In this document: positions 53,017 through 63,815 of the stretch, piece after piece
How positions within the stretch are numbered: position 1 is the first letter of the stretch
How the letters are laid out: every line of letters starts with the position of its first letter
Source: Euglena gracilis
Lineage: Eukaryota > Euglenida > Euglenophyceae > Euglenales
Assembly (NCBI GenBank): GCA_039621445.1
Contig: CP154956.1
Span: 92,041,934 to 92,105,933, forward strand
Direction of reading: 5' to 3'
Length of the DNA stretch: 64,000 bases
Notes under the pieces: model-generated
The model's database searches: none
Seen by the model: the letters and a program-made list of their open reading frames with translations, nothing else
Told to the model about the DNA's origin: nothing
Translations under genes and position numbers: made by a program

Positions 53017-54625
53017 TAGCCCCCAAAATCCCTATACCAAAACCCTATACCTCCGAACCCTAACCCTAACCCTAACCCTACTCCCTCATTGACCGGCTTA
53101 GAAAAATTTCAATTTTGAGGACTACAGCCGGCTGTTCAGAAACGTGATAAATTGGGCCCTACAAGGTACCAGCTACCCCAAAGAGCCGCCCAACTAGGGT
53201 TAATACACATGGGGGGACCCTCGCTCGGCGCCTTCGGCGCCTCGCTCGGGTCCCCCCATGTTTTTAACCCTAATTGGGCGGCTCTTTGGGTTCGCTGGGT
53301 ACCTTGTAGAGACCAATCTAACAACGTTGAGCGGGAAATGTTCTGCTGTTTGGATAAGAATCGTAACCCTAACCCTACTCCTTCAAATAACCTCATAAAT
53401 TCTTTTTGGGCACAGGAAAACGCCATCAGCAAATTCTTTTGCAGGGCGCCTTCAGCGCCCTATGTCGACTGGCAGGGAGAAGCAGTAAAGAAAAATCCCC
53501 TTGGGTGGTGGGTCGGTGGGCCCTTGGTGGGGGTCCGGAGGGGTAAAAAACCAATGATGAAACAGGGATTACATAAAAATCCTTTAGACATGCAAGCATT
53601 TTGCATCACGAGAGGCAGGAAACTCCTCCCTCCACCCCCATCCGAACCTCAAATAACAAAATCCCTTCTGTTGGCAACATACTCGGGGGCTAAGTTGTTT
53701 ATGTGGCTCACTTTGGCATAGGCGGGGGGGGGGGGGGCTCCGCCCCCCGCACATAACATATGTGAATGAAATCCCCCTCAAATAACAAAATCCCCCCTAT
53801 GTTGGCAACATACTTGAGTGCTAAGTCCTTTTTGTGCAAAATTTTGCCATTATATCGAAAATCCGATGGAGAGGTGTTCTTTTGCCAAAAGTGGCCCAAA
53901 ATGGGCATTTCCCCCCCCAAGTTTTTGCATATTCACCCCCGATTGGGGGGTTCTGGAGCCATTTAAGTGGGTTTTGACTGGTTTTGGGGTGGTTTGGACA
54001 AAAGTTTTTTTCAGGGGGGGGCTTAAATCTCCAGAAGGGCGGGGGGGGTTAGTGCGGATAATTGCGTTTCCTACCGACCAGGTCGGGCCGACCCACACAG
54101 GTCGGTAAGCCATACGCACAGGTCGGGCCGACCAGGTCGGCAGGATCCGCAATTTGGTCATCCGCGATTTTCCGCATGGAGCCGTTTTTTTTCTGTCCCA
54201 AGTGGACCAGAGGGTGGTTCCCCAAAAATATCACCATACAAGGTCAGGTGACATGTGTGGTGCTCATCAACTTTTTGGAGCGCACCAAAGAACTCCTGGG
54301 TCGTGGGTGCAGCGGAGCATTTTCATCAACGTTACAAAGTGCAGCAGGCAAAATGGGGTAGCAAAAGAAAGGAGACAATGTAAACCTTGTGTCATCTTTC
54401 ACATATTTTCCCCATGTTTAACGGTAGTGTTTCCACTATTTCGAAAGGATTCTAGTTCGGTAGACCACAGACGGCGGCCAAAATCTGCCAGGCGGCCACA
54501 TATTCTTATTCCGAGGTTTCCGGCCGTCCCAGGTCTGTGCAGCGGATCCTAATTCAGCTTCGCTTTGTCCAAAAAATCTGTCGTCAGTCTGCCGTCCGTC
54601 GTCGAGGTTGAGAAACACAGACTTT

Positions 54626-55701
54626 GGGGGTGCTACCCCCGTGACCCCCTCCCCCGTGACCCCCCCCGTGACCCGCCCGTGACGCGAGAATCGAGCCTTC
54701 AATTTTCATACAATCCATCAACCTTCATCACTTCAGCCTTTCTTTTCATTCATCATTTCAGCCTGCTTTTGGATGCAGGCGGCAGTTTTGGTCGCTTTTC
54801 ATCAATTTTCTGGTTGAAACCATCGAAAATTTGCCTTGACATGGTAAAAAAAAATGGAAAGAAATGCCAAGATTTGAGGTGAAAAAATTTTCGACCCAAA
54901 AAAATGGCGCTTTGGCGTATGAATTTGACCCAAAATATGTCCCATTGGCAAAAGTGTTTCCTTTGAGCAGTCGAAACTTCCTCACCCGTCAGCAGGGTTC
55001 TGAAAACGGAAGCAGGTTGTGGTGCAGTTGTAACTGCTTGTATCAGTGTTTGTTGCGGTGCCACAGTAGGTTGAGCTGCGCAAGTAGGAAAGAATTTCAT
55101 GGCAAAAAGGGGGGGGAGGAGAAACATGAAATTTTCGTGGAAGAAACCCCCCCAAAAAACAGAAAATAATTGTCCTCACCCCACCTTCCATTTGGACAAC
55201 CAAACCCCTTTTTGGCACCCAACGTCCAACGCACCTCCACACCCAAAAATGGCCAAAAATCTTGTCCCCTAAAAAAAGTGCCAGAAATTGCTGAATTTCT
55301 GCAACGAAAACAGAATTTTTTGGCTATTTTTTCCCCCTTCAAAAATAGCCATTTTGGGCCACTTTTTCAAAAATGGCCCAAAATGTATCCCAAAAAATGT
55401 AACGGTCAAGAAATCCTGAAAAATTCCTTTAAAATGACCAATTTTGGACATAAAAATCACCCAAAAATGACCACTTTTAAACCAAAAGGCATTTTTTTTG
55501 TTCAAAAATGGCCCAAAAATGGCCAAAAATGATTACTTTTTGGGCCCAAAAATCACCGATTTTAGGATGCGTGCCGCCCTTCTCGTGATGGGATGCAACA
55601 ACATGGATGCTGCCTCCCGACCACCTCCAAAGTGGCATACTTCCCCCGTGACCCCCCCGTGACCCCCCCCCCGTGACCCCCCCCGTGACCGCACCACCCC
55701 C
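54626..55701. mobile_element. 1.08-kb element E1, copy in unit 3
   Basis: 1076 bp, duplicated with the unit, carrying a few substitutions (for example near 55027-55035). Confidence 0.88.
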
Positions 55702-55754
55702 TTTGACCAAAGCCATGTTGCTTTATAAACACAGCCTTAAATAACTGCGTCTTA

Positions 55755-56011
55755 CCCCCCCCCCCTAGTCGTATGACCGGGTTCCTGCAACCTGTGACCG
55801 GGGGGGGGTGGTCATAACACCCCCATAACCTGCAACCTGTGACCGGGGGGTGGTCATAAATGAGGGGGCGGTCGTAGGTAAGGTGGTGTTAAATTTTTCG
55901 CAACCTGCAACCTGTGACCGGGGGGGGTGGTCATAACACCCCCATGACCTGCAACATGTGACCGGGGGGTGGTCATAAATGAGGGGTGGTCATACGACTA
56001 GGGGGGGGGGG
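55755..56011. mobile_element. TA-flanked MITE, copy D
   Basis: 257 bp. Flanks GCGTCTTA and TAAATGCAGACTC. The uninterrupted site GCGTCTTAAACTCAGACTC is at 61327-61345, so this is a genuine insertion with TA duplication. Confidence 0.92.
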
Positions 56012-56190
56012 TAAATGCAGACTCTGACCTGAGTCTGCGTTTCGAAACACAGACTCAGGTCAAAGGCTGTGTTTATAGCAACATGGCTTTGGTCAAAGTC
56101 TGTGTTTCTAAACACAGACTTTGGCGTGCCGAAGTCTGTGTTTAGAAACACAGACTTTGACCTAAATCTGTGTTTCTAAACACGGACTCC
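56012..56190. repeat. AGTCTGTGTTT/AAACACAGACT palindrome cluster
   Basis: Alternating direct and inverted GACTCTGACCTGAGTCTGCG and TTTAGAAACACAGACTTTG words; also at 46049-46143 and 61333-61480, with a weaker one near 44515-44630. Confidence 0.9.
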
Positions 56191-56792
56191 GACCTGGAAA
56201 ACTGTGTTCACAATATTTGGACCCCGAAACATCCCAATGATGCAGAAATAAAGGAGTGGACACTTTGGGGGGGGTCAATTTTTGGGCTTTGGCGCCTTCG
56301 GCGCCAAGAGAAAATGGCCACTTTGAGGGGGGGGGACAAACGTGCCAAAACGGCCATTGTGAGGGAGGGGACACTTTGGGGGGGGTCAATTTTTGGGCTT
56401 TGGCGCATTTGGCGCATTTGGAAAAAATGCGCCAGAGAAAATGACCACTTTGGGGGGGAACAAATTTGCCAAAAAATTTTGGCCACTCCGTGCGGATTTC
56501 CGGTGGTCGCTGTCGTGGTGGTCGGGCCGACCATGGTCGGCCCGACCTGTGGTGGTCGGGCCGACCACCATTTTTTTGCACTACCCCCCCCCTTCTGGAG
56601 ATTTAAGCCCCCCCCCCCCCCGGGGAAAACAGAACTGAGTCGCTTTTGTAAGTCACTTGGTCACCCCCCGCACCCCCCTCAAATAACAAAGGAGCCCAGG
56701 CACCGGGGGGGGGGGGAGGGTCCCGCGGGACCCCCCCTGTCGTGGTCCGAACTTAACCAGACAACGGGGGGGTTCTCGGGACCCGAACTTAA
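56068..56792. repeat. Second copy of the left flank block
   Basis: Matches 46021-46766. Its terminal TTAA (56789-56792) is the left target site of the 3.5-kb palindromic element. Confidence 0.92.
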
Positions 56793-57622
56793 CGTGACCC
56801 CCCCCCCTATATGGCACCCCCCTGGGAGCGTTTTGACCCCCCTGGCGACTATTAGGGGGGGGGTGACAATTAGGGGGGGGGTCGCTGAGCTCTTATCTCT
56901 TTAGAGTAAGAGCGAAGCTTACCACCAGGGAAAAGTGGGGGGTCGACCCCCCCCCCCTCCCCCGGCCCCCCCCCCTCTGGGTAGACCGTGAAAACCGCGG
57001 ATTATCACCATGACCCCGGTCCCGTTCCCGGAATTTTTTGTTTCAGTTGCGAGCGACTGGATTTCTAGTTTCCGAATCACCTGGGTTTGACCCCCAACTC
57101 CCCGCCAGGCCCGAGTTATTCACGCGCGAAGGGGTCCAAACTGGGTAGGATTTACCCGCCCCCCCTGGATAAGCCCCCCCCCCCTTTGGACTCTGCCATT
57201 TCGGCCAAAAAATGTCAATTTTCAAAATATCTCCAAAATGAAGCCAAATCAAAGGAAATGTCTGGAGACCTAATTTGAAGCCCTTGGAACGCCCCATCTA
57301 CCGGTATTTTGATTTCCACGCAACTCCCCGCCTAGCCCGAGATACGGCCGTTTTCGGCGCAGATGGCCGTTTTGTACACTTTTCCCTCTGTTCGACTAAG
57401 CCGTTTTCGGGGGGTTGGGGGTCAAAAAATCGATGTTTGCAAAATTTCTCGAAAATGATGCAAAATCAAAGGAAATGTCCGGAGACGTAAATTGAAGCTT
57501 TTGGAACGCTCTATCTACTGAGATTTTGGTTTCCCCGCAACTCCCCGCCCAGCCCGAGATACGGGCGTTTTTTTGGCCAATTTAGGCCATTTCAGGCCAT
57601 TTTGTACACATTTCCCTCTGTT

Positions 57623-58240
57623 CGACTTAGCCGTTTTCGGCCCAAAAAGTCGAAAAAAATCGAAAAATTTTTTTTTGCCCGAAACGATGTTTTTGGGCCT
57701 CCCGGACCCAGAAAAACTGTTTTTGAGCCGAAAACGAGCGTTTTTCGAGCCGCCGGCGCCCCGTTTTGGGCCGCCGACCCATTGAGTTTGGGTCAAAAAC
57801 CGGGTCAAAAAAGTCGAAAAAAATCGAAAAATTTTTTTTGCCCGAAACGATGTTTTTGGGCCTCCCGGACCCAGAAAAACTGTTTTTGAGCCGAAAACGA
57901 GCGTTTTTCGAGCCGCCGGCGCCCCGTTTTGGGCCGCCGACCCATTGAGTTTGGGTCAAAAACCGGGTCAAAAAAGTCGAAAAAAATCGAAAAAATTTTT
58001 TTGCCCGAAACGATGTTTTTGGGCCTCCCGGACCCAGAAAAACTGTTTTTGAGCCGAAAACGAGCGTTTTTCGAGCCGCCGGCGGTCAAAAACCGGGTCA
58101 AAAAAGTCGAAAAAAATCGAAAAAATTTTTTTGCCCGAAACGATGTTTTTGGGCCTCCCGGACCCAGAAAAACTGTTTTTGAGCCGAAAACGAGCGTTTT
58201 TCGACCCGCCAGCGCCCCGTTTTGGTTACCCATGGACCCA
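57623..58240 (-). repeat. 163-bp satellite-like repeat, left arm
   Basis: Units start at about 57623, 57786, 57949 (truncated at 58083) and 58084. Each has GAAACGATGTTTTTGGGCCT and CCGAAAACGAGCGTTTTTCG. Open frames across it are periodic artefacts. Confidence 0.95.
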
Positions 58241-58309
58241 TGGAAATGTGGGGTGAATTGAGTAACCAGGTTTTGAATAGTGCTGAGCTCTTTATAAGCG
58301 CGCCCCCAC

Positions 58310-58490
58310 CCCTGCATTGACCCCGGCCCGCGGCCCGGCGGCCCGGCGGCCCGGCAGCCCGGCGGCCTGGCCGGCGGCCCGGCGGCCCAGCGGCCCGGCA
58401 GCCCGGCGGCCTGGCGGCCCGGCGGCCCGGTGGCTCGGTGGCCCGGCCGGCTGCCTGGCGGCCCGGCCGGCCCGGCCTGGGCATGGGAGG
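58310..58490 (+). repeat. GGCCCGGC minisatellite at the palindrome centre
   Basis: About 20 units of GGCCCGGCG or GGCCTGGCG, almost pure G+C, forming the asymmetrical centre between the two arms. Confidence 0.95.
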
Positions 58491-58499
58491 GGGTTGAAA

Positions 58500-59470
58500 A
58501 ACGCTCATTTTCCAGTTTTTTCGACTTTTTTGACCCGGTTTTGACCCAAAGTCAATGGGTCAATGGGCTCAAAAACAGTTTTTCCAGGTCCAGGAGGCCA
58601 AAAAACATCGTTTCAGGGAAAATTTTTTTTTCAATTTTTTCGACTTTTTTGACCCAGTTTTGGCCCGAAGTCAATGGGTTGGCGGCCCAAAACGGGGTGC
58701 TGGCTGGTCGAAAAACGCTCGTTTTCGGCTCAAAAACAGTTTTTCCGGGTCCGGGAGGCCCAAAAACATCGTTTCGGGCAAAAAAATTTTTTCGATTTTT
58801 TTCGACTTTTTTGACCCGGTTTTTGACCCAAAGTCAATGGGTCGGCGGCCCAAAACGGGGTGCTGGCGGGTCGAAAAAAGCTCGTTTTCGGCTCAAAAAC
58901 AGTTTTACTGGGTCCGGGAGGCCAAAAAACATCGTTTCGGGCAAAAAAAATTTTTTCAATTTTTTTCGACTTTTTTGACCCGGTTTTGACCCAAAGTCAA
59001 TGGGTCGGCGGCCCAAAACGGGGCGCCGGCGGCTCGAAAAACGCTCGTTTTCGGCTCAAAAACAGTTTTTCCGGGTCCGGGAGGCCCAAAAACATCGTTT
59101 CGGGCAAAAAAATTTTTTCGATTTTTTTCGACTTTTTTGACCCGGTTTTTGACCCAAACTCAATGGGTCGGCGGCCCAAAACGTGGCGCCGGCGGCTCGA
59201 AAAACGCTCGTTTTCGGCTCAAAAACAGTTTTTCTGGGTCCGGGAGGCCCAAAAACATCGTTTCGGGCAAAAAAATTTTTTTCGATCTTTTTCGACTTTT
59301 TTGACCCGGGTTTGACCCAAACTCAATGGGTCGGCGGCCCAAAACGGGGCGCTGGCGGGTCGAAAAACGCTCGTTTTCGGCTCAAAAACAGTTTTTCTGG
59401 GTCCGGGAGGCCCAAAAACATCGTTTCGGGCAAAAAAATTTTTTTCGATTTTTTTCGACTTTTTGGGCCG
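58500..59470 (+). repeat. 163-bp satellite-like repeat, right arm
   Basis: Units repeat every 163 bp from about 58527 to 59470 (starts near 58690, 58853, 59016, 59179, 59342). They are the inverted counterparts of the left arm but with two to three more units. Confidence 0.95.
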
Positions 59471-60322
59471 AAAACGGCTAAATCGAACAGAGGGAAATGT
59501 GTACAAAATGGCCTGAAATGGCCTAAATTGGCCAAAAAACGCCCGTATCTCGGGCTGGGCGGGGAGTTGCGGGGAAACCAAAATCCCAGTAGATAGAGCG
59601 TTCCAAAAGCTTCAATTTACGTCTCCGGACATTTCCTTTGATTTTGCATCATTTTCGAGAAATTTTGCAAACATCGATTTTTTGACCCCCAACCCCCCGA
59701 AAACGGCTTAGTCGAACAGAGGGAAAAGTGTACAAAACGGCCATCTGCGCCGAAAACGGCCGTATCTCGGGCTAGGCGGGGAGTTGCGTGGAAATCAAAA
59801 TACCGGTAGATGGGGCGTTCCAAGGGCTTCAAATTAGGTCTCCGGACATTTCCTTTGATTTGGCTTCATTTTGGAGATATTTTGAAAATTGACATTTTTT
59901 GGCCGAAATGGCAGAGTCCAAAGGGGGGGGGCTTATCCAGGGGGGGCGGGTAAATCCTACCCAGTTTGGACCCCTTCGCGCGTGAATAACTCGGGCCTGG
60001 CGGGGAGTTGGGGGTCAAACCCAGGTGATTCGGAAACTAGAAATCCAGTCGCTCGCAACTGAAACAAAAAATTCCGGGAACGGGACCGGGGTCATGGTGA
60101 TAATCCGCGGTTTTCACGGTCTACCCAGAGGGGGGGGGCCGGGGGAGGGGGGGGGGGCCGGGGGAGGGGGGGGGGGGTTCGACCCCCCACTTTTCCCTGG
60201 TGGTAAGCTTCGCTCTTACTCTAAAGAGATAAGAGCTCAGCGACCCCCCCCCCTAATTGTCGCCCCCCCAAGGGGGGGGCGACTATTAGGGGGGGGTGAC
60301 AAATAGGGGGGGGGGGGTCACG

Positions 60323-61480
60323 TTAACTGCCTAGCCCCCAAAATCCCTACACCAAAACCCTATACCTCCGAACCCTAACCCTAACCCTAACCCTACTCCC
60401 TCATTGACCGGCTTAGAAAAATTTCAATTTTGAGGACTACAGCCGGCTGTTCAGAAACGTGATAAATTGGGCCCTACAAGGTACCAGCTACCCCAAAGAG
60501 CCGCCCAACTAGGGTTAATACACATGGGGGGACCCTCGCTCGGCGCCCAAATGGCCCAAACTGGGCATTTCCCCCCCAAGTTTTTGCATATTCACCCCCG
60601 ATTGGGGGGTTCTGGAGCCATTTAAGTGGGTTTTGACTGGTTTTGGGGTGGTTTGGACAAAAGTTTTTTTCAGGGGGGGGCTTAAATCTCCAGAAGGGGG
60701 GTGGTAGTGCGGATAATTGCGTTTCCTACCGACCTGGTCGGCCCGACCCACACAGGTCGGTAAGCCATACGCACAGGTCGGGCCGACCAGGTCGGCAGGA
60801 TCCGCAATTTGGTCATCCGCAATTTTCCGCATGGAGCCGTTTTTTTCTGTCCCAAGTGGCCTAGAGGGTGGTTCCCCAAAAATATCACCATACAAGGTTA
60901 GGTGACATGTGTGGTGCTCATCAACTTTTTGGAGCGCACCAAAGAACTCCTGGGTCGTGGGTGCAGCGCCCAGAGCATTTTCATCAACGTTGCAAAGTGC
61001 AGCAGGCAAAATGGGGTAGCAAAAGAAAGGAGACAATGTAAATCTTGTGTCATCTTTCACATATGTTCCCCATGTTTAACGGTAGTGTTTCCACTATTTC
61101 GAAAGGATTCAAGTTCGGTAGACCACAGACGGCGGCCAAAATCTGCCAGGCGGCCACATATTCTTATTCCGAGGTTTCCGGCCGTCCCAGGTCTGTGCAG
61201 CGGATCCTAATTCAGCTTCGCTTTGTCCAAAAAATCTGTCGTCAGTCTGCCGTCCGTCGTTGAGGTTGAGAAACACAGACTTTGACCAAAGCCATGTTGC
61301 TTTATAAACACAGCCTTAAATAACTGCGTCTTAAACTCAGACTCTGACCTGAGTCTGCGTTTCGAAACTCAGACTCAGGCCTTCAGCCTGAGTCTGTGTT
61401 CGAAACGCAGACTCAGGTCAGAGTCTGCGTTTAAGACGCAGTTCTTGATTTAGAGTCTGCGTTTAAGACGCAGTTCTTGA
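60323..61480 (+). repeat. Rearranged fourth copy of the array unit, lacking the MITEs
   Basis: Matches the unit interior from GCCCCCAAAATCC, but jumps from the hairpin element (60543) to the equivalent of 47908. It lacks the 1.08-kb element (empty site 61281) and both flanking MITEs (empty sites 60332 and 61332). It thus preserves older, uninterrupted versions of several loci. Confidence 0.92.
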
Positions 61481-61661
61481 TACAGAGCTCGATTTTAAAA
61501 ACACCAAAAGGTCCGCGAATTGCGGGGTCTATGCCACATGCGTAAACAGGATTGTTCAACACACCACAAAAATCGCGGCTGATTCGCGCACAAAATTCTG
61601 CTGAATTGGGGTGTTGTCCAGCACTTTCAATGGTTTGAATACGCTGGGGAATAGTGGTCAT
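61431..61661 (-). CDS. Unidentified open frame, possibly an exon or gene relic
   Basis: 76 codons (MTTIPQRIQTIESAGQHPNS, AEFCARISRDFCGVLNNPVY, ACGIDPAIRGPFGVFKIEL). The composition is protein-like and free of homopolymers, unlike its surroundings. No family recognised. It lies on the same strand as, and downstream of, the interrupted hAT-like gene, so it could be part of it. Confidence 0.2.
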   Translation of the reverse strand: MTTIPQRIQTIESAGQHPNSAEFCARISRDFCGVLNNPVYACGIDPAIRGPFGVFKIELCIKNCVLNADSKSRTAS

Positions 61662-61799
61662 TCACAAAAAAAAAGTTCATTTCCACCATGTGCGGGGCGG
61701 GTGGGCAGATTATTTGAACATATCCTGGGGCATGAAGCCAACAAAAATTTGTCGGAATTCCTGTCGGAATTTTTTGAAACAAAAATTTGAAAGAAAATT

Positions 61800-62550
61800 T
61801 TTGACCGTCACATTTTTTGGGATGCACCTTGGGCCCCAAGATGGCCAGGTTTGAAGGCCAAAAAATGGCCAAAAATTCTGGGGTAGAAATGCACCAATTT
61901 TTGACACTTTTTTTTTAGGGGGCAAGATTTTGGCCATTTTCGGGTGTGAAGGTGCGTTGGGCGTTGGGTGCCAAAAAGGGGTTTGGTTGTCCAAAATGGA
62001 AGGTGGCGTAGGGACAATCCTTTTCTCTTTTTTTGTGGGGTTTTCTTCCACAAAAATTTCATGTCTCTCCTCCCCCCCTTTTTGCCATGAAATTCTTTCC
62101 TACTTGCACAGCTCAACCTACTGTGGCACCGCAACAAACACTGATACAAGCAGTTACAACTGCACCACAACCTGCTTCCGTTTTCAGAACCCTGCTGACG
62201 GGTGAGGAAGTTTCGACTGCTCAAAGGAAACACTTTTGCCAATGGGACATATTTTGGGTCAAATTCATACGCCAAAGCGCCATTTTTTGGGTCGAAAATT
62301 TTTTCACCTCAAATCTTGGCATTTCTTTCCATTTTTTTTTACCATGTCAAGGCAAATTTTCGATGGTTTCAACCAGAAAATTGATGAAAAGCGACCAAAA
62401 CTGCCGCCTGCATCCAAAAGCAGGCTGAAATGATGAATGAAAAGAAAGGCTGAAGTGATGAAGGTTGATGGATTGCATGAAAATTGAAGGCTCGATTCTC
62501 GGGTCACGGGGGGGGGGGGTCACGGGGGGGGTCACGGGGGTAGCACCCCC
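61800..62550 (-). mobile_element. 1.08-kb element E1, inverted partial copy
   Basis: Reverse complement of most of 48637-49400; it ends CACGGGGGTAGCACCCCC at 62550, the same tip as GGGGGTGCTACCCCCGTG. The far end diverges from the array copies before about 61800. It interrupts the hAT-like gene exactly after its third exon-like block. Confidence 0.85.
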
Positions 62551-62982
62551 TCATAGATAGGTACTCCTTGTTCTCCACAATGGAGAAGGCGGAGTTGGTG
62601 GCGTAAACGAAACGTCCCACTTGACGCTCAAATTTTTCGACCTACACGAAAAACAAATAAGAAACCCCAAAAAAAGATTGGACGCCCCACCTGGATGTTG
62701 GTGGCACCAAATGAAAGAACTTTTTGCACCTTTGGCTTCTTTGCCTTTGGATCTTCATTTGGTGGTTCCCATAACTTCATTTTGTGCAACTTCTTGCACT
62801 CATTTGCATGCGAACGCAACCGGTCCGTCACACCTTGAAAGAAAACATGACAAGGGCTTTCAAAGTTTGGGACACACCAGACACAACTTGACTGCATCCC
62901 TTGCAAGTACGTAGTACGATTTCCCATCGGCCTTCGACTTCACGAAGCACCTCCAAACAACATCCTCATATCGGCCAGGCAT
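62551..62982 (-). pseudogene. BED-finger / hAT-like transposase fragment, interrupted
   Basis: Three blocks on the minus strand. 62982-62908: MPGRYEDVVWRCFVKSKADG then KSYYVLAR, with the W...F of a BED finger. 62833-62691: VTDRLRSHANECKKLHKMKL (the H...C end of the finger), a Lys/Pro-rich linker and VLSFGATNIQ. 62641-62551: VEKFERQVGRFVYATNSAFS then IVENKEYLSMR, matching the start of hAT transposase cores. The last two join through a GT-AG intron of 49 nt. The Cys pair (CVWC or CLVC) between the first two is present, but in a frame that does not join simply. The frame then runs into element E1. hAT transposases cut and paste DNA with 8-bp duplications. Confidence 0.65.
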
Positions 62983-63659
62983 CAAAAAGGGCTCTAAAAG
63001 GGATAAAGATTCCATAAACATGCAAACATTACAGCTTTTGGGCGCCAAAGCCCAAAAATTTACCCAACCCCCCAAATTCCACAGAGTGGCCATTTTGGTG
63101 CCAAACGAAAGTGGCCACTCTGAGGGGGGTAATGCAAATTTGACAAAAAATTCGGCCACTCTGAGGGGGGGGGGACACTTTGAGGGGGGGGGGTGAGGAA
63201 CCTTTATAACCCCCCTTTTGGAATTTACCACTCCCCTGGGGGTGGTTCGGGACGCGGGGGGGATGTGGGGGGGGGGAACCATGGCCCAACCACCCCCACA
63301 CGTTTTCTTTGGGGTCACCCAAATTTGCATGTAATTTTCCTTTGGTCGACCAAAAAACGTGCCCGGCCAAAATCCGGGACGCGGGGGGGACGTGGGGGGG
63401 GGACGCGGGGGGGACGCGGGGGGAACACCCCCCTCCCTTTATTTGAGCACACCCACGGGCCAAAGGACCCCCCAAACGCTCAAAGAAGGGGGGGGGGTCG
63501 GAGATTCGGCCTTGAGAGGGAACAAAAAGAATTTTCGGCGCCTTTGGCACCTAAAATTTTTTTCCCCGGACCCAAATGCTCAATTAAGGGGGGCGTCAAA
63601 TACCAACACCCCCCCCCTATTTGGCCGCCCTCCGGGCGGCCCGGACCCCCCTTCTGGCC
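62983..63659. other. No gene recognised; G/C-run repeats
   Basis: Contains GGCCACTCTGAGGGGG words like those at 45280-45460 and 46440, and GGACGCGGGGGG repeats at 63250-63425. Open frames are composition artefacts. Confidence 0.5.
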
Positions 63660-63811
63660 AATTAGGGGGGGGGGACAAATAGGGGGGGGTCGCTGAGCTC
63701 TTATCTCTTTAGAGTAAGAGCGAAGCTTACCACCCCGGCGACGGGGGGTCGGCCCCCCCCCCCCCGCCCCCCCCGCCCCCCCCCCTGGGTAGGACAAATA
63801 GGGGGGTCACG
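63660..63811 (-). mobile_element. Terminus of another TTAA-type palindromic element
   Basis: Shares TCGCTGAGCTCTTATCTCTT and GAGCGAAGCTTACCACC with the tips of 56793-60322 and ends GGGGTCACG followed by TTAA (63812-63815). The interior is deleted to ~150 bp; the other end is not clear. Confidence 0.7.
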
Positions 63812-63815
63812 TTAA

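Larger units (their letters stand above)
46774..56011 (+). repeat. Tandem array: three ~2.99-kb units plus a terminal MITE
   Basis: Units 46774-49767 (2994 bp), 49768-52758 (2991 bp) and 52759-55754 (2996 bp) are nearly identical, differing in G/C-run lengths and a few substitutions. Each unit is MITE, then GCCCCCAAAATCC..., hairpin element, unique part, 1.08-kb element, and ...AACTGCGTCTTA. All ORFs repeated in the units (for example 47165-47734 and copies) are alike only because the duplication is recent; none is recognisable. Confidence 0.97.
56793..60322. mobile_element. 3.5-kb giant palindromic element with TTAA target site
   Basis: 3530 bp from CGTGACCCC to GGGGTCACG, flanked by TTAA (56789-56792, 60323-60326). 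The unsplit site AACTTAACTGCCTA is seen at 46761-46774. Each arm has in order a G/C-rich tip, TCGCTGAGCTCTTATCTCTT (or its complement), a block with GATTCGGAAACTAGAAATCC, repeated GGGGAGTTGCGGGGAAAC-type sequence and arrays of a 163-bp repeat. The arms meet at a GC-rich minisatellite. TTAA is the piggyBac target, but no transposase is present. Confidence 0.9.

Noticed and set aside
57515-59596. Long open frames of repeated FSGSGRPKN or RKTVFEPKT type
   Set aside because: Periodic products of the 163-bp repeat, open on both strands.
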